Part shown: positions 18,832 through 27,896 of the stretch, one piece after another
Layout of the letters: the number at the start of each line of letters is the position of its first letter
How positions within the stretch are numbered: position 1 is the stretch's first letter
Assembly: GCA_005883305.1 (NCBI GenBank)
Contig: VBAC01000001.1
Coordinates: 1,860,001-1,924,000, forward strand
Source: Alphaproteobacteria bacterium
GTDB taxonomy: Bacteria; Pseudomonadota; Alphaproteobacteria; Sphingomonadales; Sphingomonadaceae
Direction: 5' to 3'
DNA length: 64,000 bases
Made by a program: the position numbers and the translations under genes
The notes under the pieces: generated by a model
The model's input: the letters and a program-made list of their open reading frames with translations, nothing else
The model's database searches: none
Told to the model about the DNA's origin: nothing

Positions 18832-21015
18832 GTGAATACGCCCAGCGCCGGCACTGGGGCGCAACCGGGGGGAATTGCATTGCCGACCATCATGGGCACG
18901 GCCGGAAGCGACTCGCTGATCGGAACCGCCGAGGCCGACGTCATCCGCGGTCTGGCCGGCAGGGATTTCATTTCCGGCGCCGGCGGCAATGACGATATCG
19001 ATGGCGGGGACGACGACGACACCCTGTTCGGCGGCGCCGGCGACGACATCGTCCACGGCGGCGCCGGCAACGACTATCTGAGCGAAGGCTCGGACGGCGA
19101 AAATGACAGCCTGTTCGGAGACGAGGGCAACGACCGGCTGGTCTACCAGGGGATGATGTCCGCCCTTGCGCTCAGCGCGCGGCTGGACGGCGGATCGGGC
19201 GACGACCGGATCGACTATTGGTCGCCGGGCGCCGCGAGCATCGCGGTCCTGCTCGGCGGCGCCGGGCATGACCGGATCTTCGTCGAGGGGGGCGGCCATG
19301 TCCAGATCGACTCGGGCGCCGATTCGGACCTGGTCCATATCCGCCTCTATCAGACGGGCTACGACATCACCCTGGGCTCCGGCAGCGATCTGCTCGTCGT
19401 CGAAAGCAATCAAGGCCATCCGTCGAACACCTTCGCGCGAATCCGGGACTTTGCCGCCGGGGATAATGGCGATTCGCTGAGCCTGATCTCCTATCTGTCC
19501 TGGCAGGCCCTGCTGTGGGATCTGGACACCAATCCCTTCGCCACCGGCTTCCTTCGTCTCGTCCAGCAAGGCGCGGACACCGTGGTGCAGTTCGACCGCG
19601 ACGGCACTCGGACCCTCGAGGGGTTCACCGCTTTGCTCGTCCTGGAGAATGTCGACGCCGCGGCGCTGACGGCCCGCAACCTCGGCGGCTACGCTCCGTC
19701 CGGCGCCGCGACGGCCGGAATAACGATCGAAGGGACTGCCGCCGCCGACAATTTCAGCGCCACCAGCGGCGATGATCTGGTGCGCGGCCTGGCGGGGGCC
19801 GACGTCCTTTACGGCGGCGCGGGCAACGACCGGATCGAAGGCGGAGACGGGGACGATCTGATCGACGGCGAGTTCGGCGACGATCTGCTCATCGGCGGCG
19901 CCGGCGACGACGTCCTCCACGACGCGGCGACCGGCAGCGACCGGCTCTACGGAGAGGACGGCTCGGACCAGTTGACGGTCGACCGGCAATGGTTCTTCAC
20001 GGGTCCGACGACGACTCTGCTCGACGGCGGCGCGGGCGCCGACGCCCTGAACTTCATCGGCCGATCCCTGTACGACGACGTCGTCATGATCGGCGGCGAC
20101 GGGAACGACGATATCTACGTCCGGACGTCGCGTTCGGCCAGCATCGACGCCGGAGCCGGCGACGATTTCGTCAGGCTCGATTTCAGCGCCCGGAGCACGA
20201 CGCTCGCTTTGGGCAGCGGCGCCGACTCCGTGTTTTTGTCGGGCGTGCCGTTCGGGCCCAATGCCTTCAAGGTGCTCGATTTCCAGCCGGGCGACGGCGG
20301 CGACAGGATCGATTTCATCTCCGTCCTTTTCAGCCTGGGCAGTTGGCAGCCGGGCTCCAACCCCTTCGCGGAACATGCTCTTCGGCTGCAGCAAAGCGGC
20401 GCCGATACGCTGCTGCTCTACCGCCTCCCCGGGGAGAGCGACGCGGCTCATCTTTTCGGCCAGCTCGTCGGCGTCGATGCGGGCAGGCTGACCCAGGCCA
20501 ATCTCGGCTTCGCGCCGGCCGGCCTGATCCTGGTCGACGGCTCGGCCGGCGCGGATCGCCTGCTCGGCACCGGCGCGCCCGATGAAATCCTCGCGCGCGC
20601 CGGCGACGACACGGTCGGCGGCCAGGGGGGCGACGACCGCATCGTCGGCGGCGCCGGCGGCGATCGCCTGAGCGGAGGCGCGGGCGGCGATGTCTTCGTC
20701 TACGGCGACTCGTCGGACAGCTTTTCCGCTCTTCGCTCCGACGGGAAGAAGACGCTTCCGGATGTCCTTCAGGATTTCACCTCGGGCGAGGACCGGATCG
20801 ATCTTTCCGCGATCGACGCCGTCCGGAATACGGCGCCCAACGACGCTTTCACCTTCATCGGCAGCGCCGCCTTCTCCGGCCACGCCGGCGAGCTGCGTTT
20901 CGAGATCGCGGACGGCATCGCGCGCATCGGCGGCGATCTGGACGGGGACGGCTTCGCGGACTTCCAGATCATGGCCGTGACCCCCGTCCTGCAGGCGGCC
21001 GATTTCGTCCTCTAG
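18832..21015 (+). CDS. RTX (hemolysin-type calcium-binding) secreted protein
   Basis: A 727-residue acidic protein without signal peptide, built of three RTX blocks at about residues 40-90, 320-370 and 575-625. Their nonapeptides are of the GGAGDDIVHGGAGNDYL type. They are separated by repeating ~200-residue segments that share a common plan, each with FDRDGTRTLEGF- or LLYRLPGESDAAHLF-type ends. The C-terminus (VLQDFTSGEDRIDLSAIDA, ending QAADFVL) is the usual type I secretion and serralysin-like tail. No catalytic domain is seen, so it may be an adhesin, matrix or surface-layer protein. Start is GTG with AAAGGAG upstream. No secretion genes are adjacent. Confidence 0.85.
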   Translation: MNTPSAGTGAQPGGIALPTIMGTAGSDSLIGTAEADVIRGLAGRDFISGAGGNDDIDGGDDDDTLFGGAGDDIVHGGAGNDYLSEGSDGENDSLFGDEGNDRLVYQGMMSALALSARLDGGSGDDRIDYWSPGAASIAVLLGGAGHDRIFVEGGGHVQIDSGADSDLVHIRLYQTGYDITLGSGSDLLVVESNQGHPSNTFARIRDFAAGDNGDSLSLISYLSWQALLWDLDTNPFATGFLRLVQQGADTVVQFDRDGTRTLEGFTALLVLENVDAAALTARNLGGYAPSGAATAGITIEGTAAADNFSATSGDDLVRGLAGADVLYGGAGNDRIEGGDGDDLIDGEFGDDLLIGGAGDDVLHDAATGSDRLYGEDGSDQLTVDRQWFFTGPTTTLLDGGAGADALNFIGRSLYDDVVMIGGDGNDDIYVRTSRSASIDAGAGDDFVRLDFSARSTTLALGSGADSVFLSGVPFGPNAFKVLDFQPGDGGDRIDFISVLFSLGSWQPGSNPFAEHALRLQQSGADTLLLYRLPGESDAAHLFGQLVGVDAGRLTQANLGFAPAGLILVDGSAGADRLLGTGAPDEILARAGDDTVGGQGGDDRIVGGAGGDRLSGGAGGDVFVYGDSSDSFSALRSDGKKTLPDVLQDFTSGEDRIDLSAIDAVRNTAPNDAFTFIGSAAFSGHAGELRFEIADGIARIGGDLDGDGFADFQIMAVTPVLQAADFVL

Positions 21016-21100
21016 CCGCGGCCGGCGCCCCACCCCCAAAGCGCCCTCTTCCGGCCCTATTTCCTTGGCACCCGGTTGCTGCACTCCTAAAGGGCGGGGC

Positions 21101-21349
21101 ATGACCGACAGAGACGAGACGTTCGACAAGGTCGCGAGGCTGATCGCGCCGTTCAACAAGAAGGGCGTGGCTCTGGCCGAGACGACCACCTTCGCCGGCG
21201 ATCTCGAATGGGACAGCTTGGTGGTGATGGACTTCGTCGCGAACGTCGAGGACGAGTTCGACATATTGATCACGATGAACATGCAGGCCGAGATCGAGAC
21301 CGTCGGCCAGCTGGTCGACGCGGTCGAGACCTTGAGGACGGAAGGATGA
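21101..21349 (+). CDS. Acyl carrier protein associated with serine palmitoyltransferase
   Basis: An 82-residue ACP. The phosphopantetheine site is S39 in LEWDSLVVMDFV, followed by the acidic helix VEDEFDILITMN. It lies directly before spt, as in Caulobacter and other sphingolipid-making bacteria, where such an ACP carries the fatty acyl chain for the sphingoid base. ATG 21101 gives a normal ACP length; an upstream frame start at 21065 adds an unlikely leader. A paired palindromic repeat of ~130 bases separates it from spt. Confidence 0.88.
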   Translation: MTDRDETFDKVARLIAPFNKKGVALAETTTFAGDLEWDSLVVMDFVANVEDEFDILITMNMQAEIETVGQLVDAVETLRTEG

Positions 21350-21482
21350 AAATCCTCCCCCGAACGGGGAGGGGGACCATCCGGTGCAGCCGGATGGTGG
21401 TGGGGCCGAGCCCCGGTCATGCGCCCGTCGACCCCTCCGTCAGCGCTCCGCGCTGCCACCTCCCCGTTCCGGGGAGGATTTG
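21350..21482. repeat. Paired dispersed repeat between ACP gene and spt
   Basis: The left arm begins AATCCTCCCCCGAACGGGGA and continues with GGGGGACCATCCGG and GCCGGATGGTGGTGGGGCC. The inverted right arm ends CACCTCCCCGTTCCGGGGAG followed by GATTT, directly before the spt GTG. The same family occurs at 49496-49560. In RNA the arms could base-pair and influence ACP-spt co-expression. Confidence 0.7.
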
Positions 21483-22745
21483 GTGACAGAATCCGTCGCC
21501 AACGCAATGAACCCGGCCGACGAGGCGCCGCTCGCCCCTTCGGGCCGCGACCTCTTTTCCAAGTTCGACGCCCTGATCGCCCAGCGCGAGGCGCTGCTCG
21601 CGACCGGCGTCAAGGACCCCTTCAGCCTGGTCATGGAAAAGGTGCTCTCGCCCACCCGCGCGGTCTGCAACGGCAAGGAAACCATTCTCCTCGGCACCTA
21701 CAATTATATGGGCATGACGTTCGACGAGGACGTGATCGCCGCCGGCAAGCGGGCGCTCGACGAATATGGCTCGGGCACGACCGGAAGCCGGGTGCTCAAC
21801 GGCACCTACCAGGGGCACAAGGAATGCGAGGAGGCGCTCAAGGCCTTCTACGCCATGGACCATGCGATGGTCTTCTCGACCGGCTACCAGGCCAATCTCG
21901 GAATCATCTCGACCATCGCCGGCAAGGGCGATTACATCGTCCTCGACATCGACAGCCACGCCTCGATCTATGACGGCTGCGCGATGGGCAATGCCGAGGT
22001 CGTGCCGTTCCGCCACAACGACGTCTCCGCGCTGGAGAAGCGCCTCGCCCGGATCCCGGCCGACGCGGGCAAGCTGGTCGTGCTGGAAGGCGTCTATTCG
22101 ATGCTCGGCGACGTCGCTCCGCTGAAGGAGATGGTCGCCGTCTCCAGGGCCGCCGGAGCGATGGTGCTGGTCGATGAGGCGCATTCGATGGGCTTCATCG
22201 GCGAGAACGGGCGCGGAGTCGCCGAGGCGCAGGGCGTGCTGGGCGACGTCGATTTCGTCATCGGCACCTTCTCCAAGAGCGTCGGCACGGTCGGCGGCTT
22301 TTGCGTCTCCAACCATCCCAAGTTCGAGATCTTGCGGCTGGTCTGCCGCCCCTACGTCTTCACCGCCTCGCTTCCGCCCTCGGTCGTGGCCACCGCCGCG
22401 ACCTCGATCCGCAAGCTGATGCAGGCCCCGCACAAGCGCGCGCATTTGTGGGAAAATTCCCGCCGCCTGCACGCGGGCCTGAAGGCGCTCGGCTTCCAGC
22501 TCGGCACCGAGGCGCCGCAATCGGCGATCATCGCGGTGATCATGCCCGATCTCGAGCAGGGCGCCGCGATGTGGGAGGCGCTGCTCGCCGAGGGCCTCTA
22601 CGTCAACCTCGCCCGCCCCCCCGCGACTCCGGCCAACATGACCCTGCTGCGCTGCTCGCTCTGCGCCGAGCACAGCGAGGCGGAAGTGGGGGAGATCCTC
22701 GCCATGTTCGAGCGGGCGGGCCGGACGACCGGGGTGATCGGCTAG
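21483..22745 (+). CDS. spt: Serine palmitoyltransferase
   Basis: Catalyses the first step of sphingolipid synthesis: L-serine plus palmitoyl thioester to 3-ketodihydrosphingosine and CO2. From GTG 21483 it is 420 residues, the length of the characterised Sphingomonas paucimobilis enzyme, with the PLP lysine at K265 in GTFSKSVGTVGGF. Other hallmarks are ILLGTYNYMGMTFD, HASIYDGC (PLP-stacking His), VDEAHSMGF and ARPPATPA near the C-terminus. An upstream in-frame ATG (21384) would translate the palindromic repeat and is rejected. It is soluble and PLP-dependent, and probably receives acyl groups from the adjacent ACP or from CoA. This is the best taxonomic marker in the window. Confidence 0.97.
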   Translation: MTESVANAMNPADEAPLAPSGRDLFSKFDALIAQREALLATGVKDPFSLVMEKVLSPTRAVCNGKETILLGTYNYMGMTFDEDVIAAGKRALDEYGSGTTGSRVLNGTYQGHKECEEALKAFYAMDHAMVFSTGYQANLGIISTIAGKGDYIVLDIDSHASIYDGCAMGNAEVVPFRHNDVSALEKRLARIPADAGKLVVLEGVYSMLGDVAPLKEMVAVSRAAGAMVLVDEAHSMGFIGENGRGVAEAQGVLGDVDFVIGTFSKSVGTVGGFCVSNHPKFEILRLVCRPYVFTASLPPSVVATAATSIRKLMQAPHKRAHLWENSRRLHAGLKALGFQLGTEAPQSAIIAVIMPDLEQGAAMWEALLAEGLYVNLARPPATPANMTLLRCSLCAEHSEAEVGEILAMFERAGRTTGVIG

Positions 22746-22791
22746 AGCGACTCCCGTATGTCTGATCGGCCCGTCATGCGCGTGGCCAGCG

Positions 22792-24456
22792 TCAGTTGGA
22801 CGAAGGCCGTGCCGCCGGGGCGGGGGCCACGCGGATCGTGAAACGCCCCTCCCCGACTGTGGAGTCGAAGGATCGCGCGCGAAGATAGAGCAACCCGTCC
22901 GTCGCGATATCCAGCTCGAGCCGCGAATTACGCCCGTCCGCATCGTCGCTATAGGCGGCCTGCGCGAAGCCGATCACAGTCATCCCGCCCGCTTCCAGCA
23001 CCGGGTCGAAATCCTCGCTCTCGAGCGTGATCACGATTCGCTCACCGGCGTGAACCTCAAGGGAATAGAGGCGATAGAAGGCGCGGACGGCGCCCCAACT
23101 GTCATGATCGAGGACGAGACCGGAATCCGGCCCCAGCCGCCCGGAAAGTGGCCGCGCGCGGTCGAACGGTTCCGGGTTGATCGACGCCGAACCGCCCCGC
23201 GTCAGCCGCAGCTGGAAGCTGCCGTGGTGGGGCGCCGGAACTTCGGTCCGAACGACATAGGTCCCGGTTTCCGGCAACACCGCAAGTACGGTCACATGCT
23301 TGTCGCGCGGGTCGCTGAAGCTGGCCGAGGGAGGGATTTCGGAACCTGAACCTGACTCATCGCGCTCGGCCAGCCACGAGCGGTCGAGCCTGCCGATCAT
23401 CAGCCGGGATGGCAGGTTTGAATCGGAGTCGACTTGAATCCGCTCGCCTCTGGTCCCACTGAAACGGAACTCCCGGTAGCGGATGGACGTGCCGTCGCGC
23501 AGGGTCGCCGGGCTGCCGTCCTCCCATCTCCCTTCGACATGATCCCCTGTCAGCATCTCTATCTCAGGCAGCGTCGTGAGCCGGGTGGCGCTCAGGCGGT
23601 ACTCTCCCCTCGTTCCGGCAAGGCCCTCGGCGCGGACGCGATAGACGCCCTCCGCCGGTGTGACGAAGCTGAGCCGCGCGTCAAAGGAATCGCCGCGATC
23701 GTCGTTGGTGACGAACGGCTCCTCCCCTTCGCTCCTGGAAATCGCGAGATACGGATCAAGTCCGCCGGCGCCGGGTCGCGTACCGGACGTGCTCTCCATA
23801 TCGACCTGGACGGTGTCGCCAGCAGCCAGGCGCAGATTGAACTCCTCATAATGCCGGCCGTTGGCTTCGGGATCGTCGATCCCGATTGTGGAGACGATCG
23901 CTTCGCCGCCCAGGGCGAGGTCCCTTATCGGCGGCAATTCTGTCACTCTTAGCGTGAAATCGCCGACGCCGGAACCGAGACCCCGAGCCCGCACGACGTA
24001 GGTGCCGGCGCTGGCTGAGGTGAAGGTCACGGTCGAATTGAGCGAGCCCTGACCGTCGGTCCGGTCGTCATTGGCCCTCAACGGCTCGTCCTGATCGGGC
24101 GCTCTGAGTTCGAGATAGGTGTCGAAGCCGAATGAGTCGGCGCTCGCTGGAATTGCGTCCATGTCGATCCGAACCCCTTGGCCGGCTCGAAGCGTCAGCC
24201 GATAGTCCTCGTAATGGACCATGTCTTCCATTGTCGGGTCGTTTTCCCCGAGCGTCGATCGGATGCATTCGCCGACCGCAATTGTGCGCGACGCTTGAGC
24301 CGACGGCTCGGGACGAGCCTGGCACGTAGCGAGCGGCGGCGACGGAGCCGGCTGCGGAGCCGGCTGCCCACTGACGGGCTGGTTCCCCGGAGCCGCGGTT
24401 GCCAGCGCCAGCAATGCCCCTGCACAAAGCAAAATGGCCGTGATCCTGCGCGCCAT
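22792..24456 (-). CDS. Exported protein with tandem PPC (pre-peptidase C-terminal) domains
   Basis: A 554-residue exported protein. A signal peptide (ITAILLCAGALLALATAAPG) is followed by a Pro-rich linker. At least three clear PPC-type β-sandwich repeats follow, plus a fourth that is degenerate. The recurring plan is a YxDYxLxLxAGxxVxIDM strand, then FDTYLELR, NDDR, NSTVTF and GTYVVRARGLGSGVGDFTLRV. PPC domains usually accompany secreted peptidases, but no peptidase domain is present. It may be a free-standing surface or binding protein. ATG 24456 gives the best signal peptide. It converges with spt across a 46-base gap that holds no clear terminator. Confidence 0.75.
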   Translation of the reverse strand: MARRITAILLCAGALLALATAAPGNQPVSGQPAPQPAPSPPLATCQARPEPSAQASRTIAVGECIRSTLGENDPTMEDMVHYEDYRLTLRAGQGVRIDMDAIPASADSFGFDTYLELRAPDQDEPLRANDDRTDGQGSLNSTVTFTSASAGTYVVRARGLGSGVGDFTLRVTELPPIRDLALGGEAIVSTIGIDDPEANGRHYEEFNLRLAAGDTVQVDMESTSGTRPGAGGLDPYLAISRSEGEEPFVTNDDRGDSFDARLSFVTPAEGVYRVRAEGLAGTRGEYRLSATRLTTLPEIEMLTGDHVEGRWEDGSPATLRDGTSIRYREFRFSGTRGERIQVDSDSNLPSRLMIGRLDRSWLAERDESGSGSEIPPSASFSDPRDKHVTVLAVLPETGTYVVRTEVPAPHHGSFQLRLTRGGSASINPEPFDRARPLSGRLGPDSGLVLDHDSWGAVRAFYRLYSLEVHAGERIVITLESEDFDPVLEAGGMTVIGFAQAAYSDDADGRNSRLELDIATDGLLYLRARSFDSTVGEGRFTIRVAPAPAARPSSN

Positions 24457-24683
24457 GATTGTCCCCCTCCCGGCCAATTCTTCCCGCCCTCGAGATCATC
24501 CATTCATATTCTCTTCCCGCAAGAATTCCAGTTCGATGTCGAATGATTTGTCAACTGGCAGAGTCATGACAGGGGCGGCTGCCGCTCTTTTTTTCGAGAC
24601 TCCCAAAGCCGGAGCGTATATCTTCGGCTCTTGGAACGGAATGCTTCCGGGTCCATTCAGGTCGTCTGTCCATGGGGGGCTGG

Positions 24684-25037
24684 ATGAATCGGCGCCGACT
24701 GATCTGCTGCGCGATTCTTCTTGCGCTATTGGCGCCAGGGCCGCTGCTTGCCACGATCACGGTGAAGTCGAGCACCGCGCTGGAATTCTGGATCATCCGG
24801 CAGGACATCATGATCAATACGGCGCGAACCGCTGCTGACCAGCGCCGGCTGATCGGTGGGAATTCGCCCTACGGCCCCTGGCCGATCGGGACGCCGAGAC
24901 GCGCCAAGCCCGGCGCCACTTACGTGGCATTTCCGGCCTGCGGGCCCAACCGGGAAATCAAGTCCGAAAGGTGGCAGCTGGTCGAGGCGGCGGTCAACCC
25001 CGCGGCCAACACAAATGTTAATGTGGAGTGCAACTGA
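24684..25037 (+). CDS. Small exported protein, unknown
   Basis: A 117-residue protein with a clear signal peptide (MNRRRLICCAILLALLAPGPLLA). The mature domain of ~94 residues contains two cysteines (FPACGPN and the C-terminal VECN) that could form a disulfide. I do not recognise the domain. ATG 24684 is preferred because a G-rich ribosome site precedes it; ATG 24672 would add MGGW. Its TGA overlaps the ATG of the next membrane-protein gene, so the two are coupled and probably act together. Confidence 0.6.
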   Translation: MNRRRLICCAILLALLAPGPLLATITVKSSTALEFWIIRQDIMINTARTAADQRRLIGGNSPYGPWPIGTPRRAKPGATYVAFPACGPNREIKSERWQLVEAAVNPAANTNVNVECN

Positions 25038-25702
25038 TGGACGGACTAACCTCGGTTACCAACCTGCTTCGCGGCCTCGGCGCGCTGATCGCCATCTTCC
25101 CGGCCGTCGCCGTCGTGTTCGGGCTGGTCGACATTCCGCCGACCCTGATTGATCTGGTCAAGATCATCTCCTTTTCAGTCAGCCTGATCGTCCTCTTGGG
25201 CGTTTTCCTATTGCGGTCGTGGATTCTGAATCTGAGCAACGGGCGCGCCGCGCTGCTTGCCGCGGTGGCGGTGGCGATCGGCGCGATCAGCCTGACCACC
25301 TACTTTCAGTTCGCCAACAGCCACACGGTCAAGATCGAGGAGAATCCGGAGGCGGAACGCTACTTCATCGTTCCGCTCAATCCCTCGCAGGCGATCCTCG
25401 ACCGCGTCCGCCCGTTCGGTGGCGACTATGAAGAGGCGTTGCGCATGTCGACCCAGCGGGAGACGCTGGCGCAGCTGATGGAGGAGCAGCGCGCGTCGAG
25501 CTTGGCCATCATCAGCCTGTTGCTGATCCTTTCGCAGGTCTTGCTCATCGCGCCGGTGGTCGCCGCCGCCTGGAAGCTGGCCGGCGCGCCGGCCATCGTG
25601 CCCGAGCCGGCCGCCGCGGCCGCCGCGCCGCCGGCGCCAGCCGGCGAGCCTGCCGCGGTCGCCGCGCCGAATCCGCCCTCGACACGGGTTGGGCCCGGTT
25701 GA
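25037..25702 (+). CDS. Membrane protein with four predicted helices, unknown
   Basis: A 221-residue protein. Two helices (ALIAIFPAVAVVFGLVDI and IISFSVSLIVLLGVFLL) are followed by a third (ALLAAVAVAIGAISLTTYF). A ~75-residue soluble part (ERYFIVPLNPSQAILDRVRP through LAQLMEEQRASS) precedes a fourth helix, and an Ala/Pro-rich tail closes the protein. No known family is recognised. It is translationally coupled to the small exported protein upstream. Confidence 0.6.
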   Translation: MDGLTSVTNLLRGLGALIAIFPAVAVVFGLVDIPPTLIDLVKIISFSVSLIVLLGVFLLRSWILNLSNGRAALLAAVAVAIGAISLTTYFQFANSHTVKIEENPEAERYFIVPLNPSQAILDRVRPFGGDYEEALRMSTQRETLAQLMEEQRASSLAIISLLLILSQVLLIAPVVAAAWKLAGAPAIVPEPAAAAAAPPAPAGEPAAVAAPNPPSTRVGPG

Positions 25703-25874
25703 TCGCCGGAGGATTGGGTCAAGTGATGCCGGGACTTCCAGAGGCCCGGTCCGCTGGCGCCTCGCCGCTCCTGCTTGCGAATAGAGCCAAACTGCGGTGA
25801 ACCGAGCCTTCGCGGGGGGCGGAACGCCTGTTGCGCGCTTCACAATCCGTTCCGGCATCCCGTAGATTCCCCGC

Positions 25875-27896
25875 ATGGCGGAGGTGGGACCGGAGACTGG
25901 AAGCGCGGAGAGCGGCGCGTCGCCGTGGCGCGCGCTGTGGATCAGCGCGGGAGCGCTCGCCGCCACGCTGGCGCTGATCGTCCTCATCCTCTCGATCACC
26001 TGGTCGAACCGCGCCCGCGACGAGGCGATCGGCTGGGAGCGGCGAAGCGCCGAGATCACGTTGCTCACCCGCACGATCGACGCGACCATCGCCCGCTCGG
26101 AAGCCGCGCTCGGCCGCTACGTGCTCGACGAAAAGCCGGTCACCTTTACCGCCTATTACAACGAGTGGCGCACCGCCGGCTGGCAGATCCGTCAGCTGAC
26201 CAGGCTTGCCAGGGAGGATCCGGACCAGCTCTCCCGCGCGGTCGAGCTGCGCGCCCTCTACGAGCGGCGCGGCGCCGAGCTCGCGCCCGCTGCGAGCGCC
26301 GCCTCGCGCCGGGAGGGGATGGACGGCCTGCGCTTCCTCTATCAGGCCTCGCGCGGAGACACGCTCGGGCAGCTGCGGAGCAAGCTGGAGGAGATCGCCC
26401 GGGCCGAGCGCGTCAATCTCGAGCGGCGAATGGCCGAGACCCAGGGGCTCGTCACCCGCGCCGACACCTTCACCGAATGGCTCGGCTGGCTCGCAATCCT
26501 GATCGGCTTCGGAGCGCTCGGACTCGCGCTTCTCGCCTGGCGCTCCTACGCCGAAGGCGTGGCGGCGCGCCGCGAGGCCGAGGCCCAGGCGTGGCGCGCG
26601 CTCGATCTCGAAGAGGCGGTCCGCTCGCGCACCCGCGAGCTTTCCGACGCCAACGCCGCGCTCAAGGAGGAAGCGCGCGAGCGCGCCGCCGCCGAGGCGC
26701 AGCTCCGCCAGGTGCAGAAGATGGAGGCGGTCGGCCAGCTCACCGGCGGCATCGCCCACGATTTCAACAACATGCTGGCGGTCGTCGTCGGCGGCCTCGA
26801 TCTCGCGCGGCGCAAGCTCCACGGGTCGCGCCGCGAGGTCGAGTTCCACCTCGACAATGCGATGGAAGGCGCCACCCGCGCCGCCGCCCTGACCCGCCGG
26901 CTGCTGGCCTTCGCCCGCGCCGAGCCTTTGCTTCCCGAGGCGGTCGCCCCGGCGCAGCTGGTCGAAGGCATGCTCGAATTGGTCGACCGGGCGATCGGCG
27001 AGCGGATCAGCGTGCGCACCGGCTTCGCCTCCGAGCCGTGGCACGTCTGGGCCGACCCCACCCAGCTCGAAAACGCCGTCCTCAACCTCGCGGTCAACGC
27101 CCGCGACGCGATGGAGGGGGCCGGCGACCTCACCATCCAGGTCGACAATGTCGCCCTCGCCGAGGCCGAAATCGCCGAGCTTCCCGCCGGCGACTATGTC
27201 CGCCTTCGGGTCTCGGACACCGGCAAGGGCATCGCGCCCGAGCATCTCGACCGCGTGTTCGAGCCCTTCTTCACCACCAAGGAGGTCGGCAAGGGCACTG
27301 GCCTCGGCCTTTCCCAGATCTTCGCCTTCGCCCGCCAGTCGGGCGGCGAGGTGACGATCGAATCGCAGGTCGGGCGCGGTACCAGCGTCTCGGTTTACCT
27401 GCCGCGCTCGGCCGCCGCGGCCGAGGAAGCGAGCGCCCGCCCGGCCAAGGCGGCGCGGCGCTCGTCCGAGCCGCCGCCTTCCTATCCCGGGGCCGCGGTC
27501 CTCGTCGTCGAGGACGATCCGAGGGTCAGCCGCTCCACCGTCGCCGCTCTGGAGGAGCTCGGCTACCGCCCCACCCCATGCGCGAGCGGCCGCGAGGCGC
27601 TCGAGATCCTCGAGCGCGACAGCGATATCGAGCTGGTCGTCACCGACGTGATGATGCCGGAGATGACCGGGACCCAGCTCGCCGCCCAGGTCCAGCGCCT
27701 CTACCCGCGGATCGCGATCCTGTTCGTCACCGGCTATGTCGGCGAGGCGGGCGACGCCGGAGACCTCGCCGGGCGCGACCTCTTACGCAAGCCGTTCACT
27801 CTCGACGCCCTCGCCCGCGCCGTCGCCGCGGCGCTCTCGGCGCGCTCGCCGGTCAGCGGATCGCGCCGCGCCAAAGCAGACGAGGAAGCAGCGTAA
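25875..27896 (+). CDS. Hybrid sensor histidine kinase/response regulator
   Basis: A 673-residue membrane sensor kinase. A first helix (~20-42) is followed by a periplasmic CHASE3-like four-helix region (~45-195), a second helix (~205-227) and a coiled coil. The HisKA box [11 protein letters not shown] has the phospho-acceptor H295, and the HATPase domain shows [18 protein letters not shown] and [10 protein letters not shown]. It ends with a receiver domain with D591 in VTDVMMPEM and the KPF lysine. The DFNN-type kinase with a C-terminal receiver is common in alphaproteobacteria. No separate response regulator is adjacent. Its last 44 bases overlap the end of the convergent gene. Confidence 0.92.
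   Translation: MAEVGPETGSAESGASPWRALWISAGALAATLALIVLILSITWSNRARDEAIGWERRSAEITLLTRTIDATIARSEAALGRYVLDEKPVTFTAYYNEWRTAGWQIRQLTRLAREDPDQLSRAVELRALYERRGAELAPAASAASRREGMDGLRFLYQASRGDTLGQLRSKLEEIARAERVNLERRMAETQGLVTRADTFTEWLGWLAILIGFGALGLALLAWRSYAEGVAARREAEAQAWRALDLEEAVRSRTRELSDANAALKEEARERAAAEAQLRQVQKMEAVGQLTGGIAHDFNNMLAVVVGGLDLARRKLHGSRREVEFHLDNAMEGATRAAALTRRLLAFARAEPLLPEAVAPAQLVEGMLELVDRAIGERISVRTGFASEPWHVWADPTQLENAVLNLAVNARDAMEGAGDLTIQVDNVALAEAEIAELPAGDYVRLRVSDTGKGIAPEHLDRVFEPFFTTKEVGKGTGLGLSQIFAFARQSGGEVTIESQVGRGTSVSVYLPRSAAAAEEASARPAKAARRSSEPPPSYPGAAVLVVEDDPRVSRSTVAALEELGYRPTPCASGREALEILERDSDIELVVTDVMMPEMTGTQLAAQVQRLYPRIAILFVTGYVGEAGDAGDLAGRDLLRKPFTLDALARAVAAALSARSPVSGSRRAKADEEAA

Noticed and set aside
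18123-18832. Complete Pycsar defence pair
   Set aside because: No nucleotide cyclase gene on either side.
18766-21507. Long antisense frame across the RTX gene
   Set aside because: RTX repeats on the plus strand explain the open frame; antisense translation has no domain and crosses the ACP gene.
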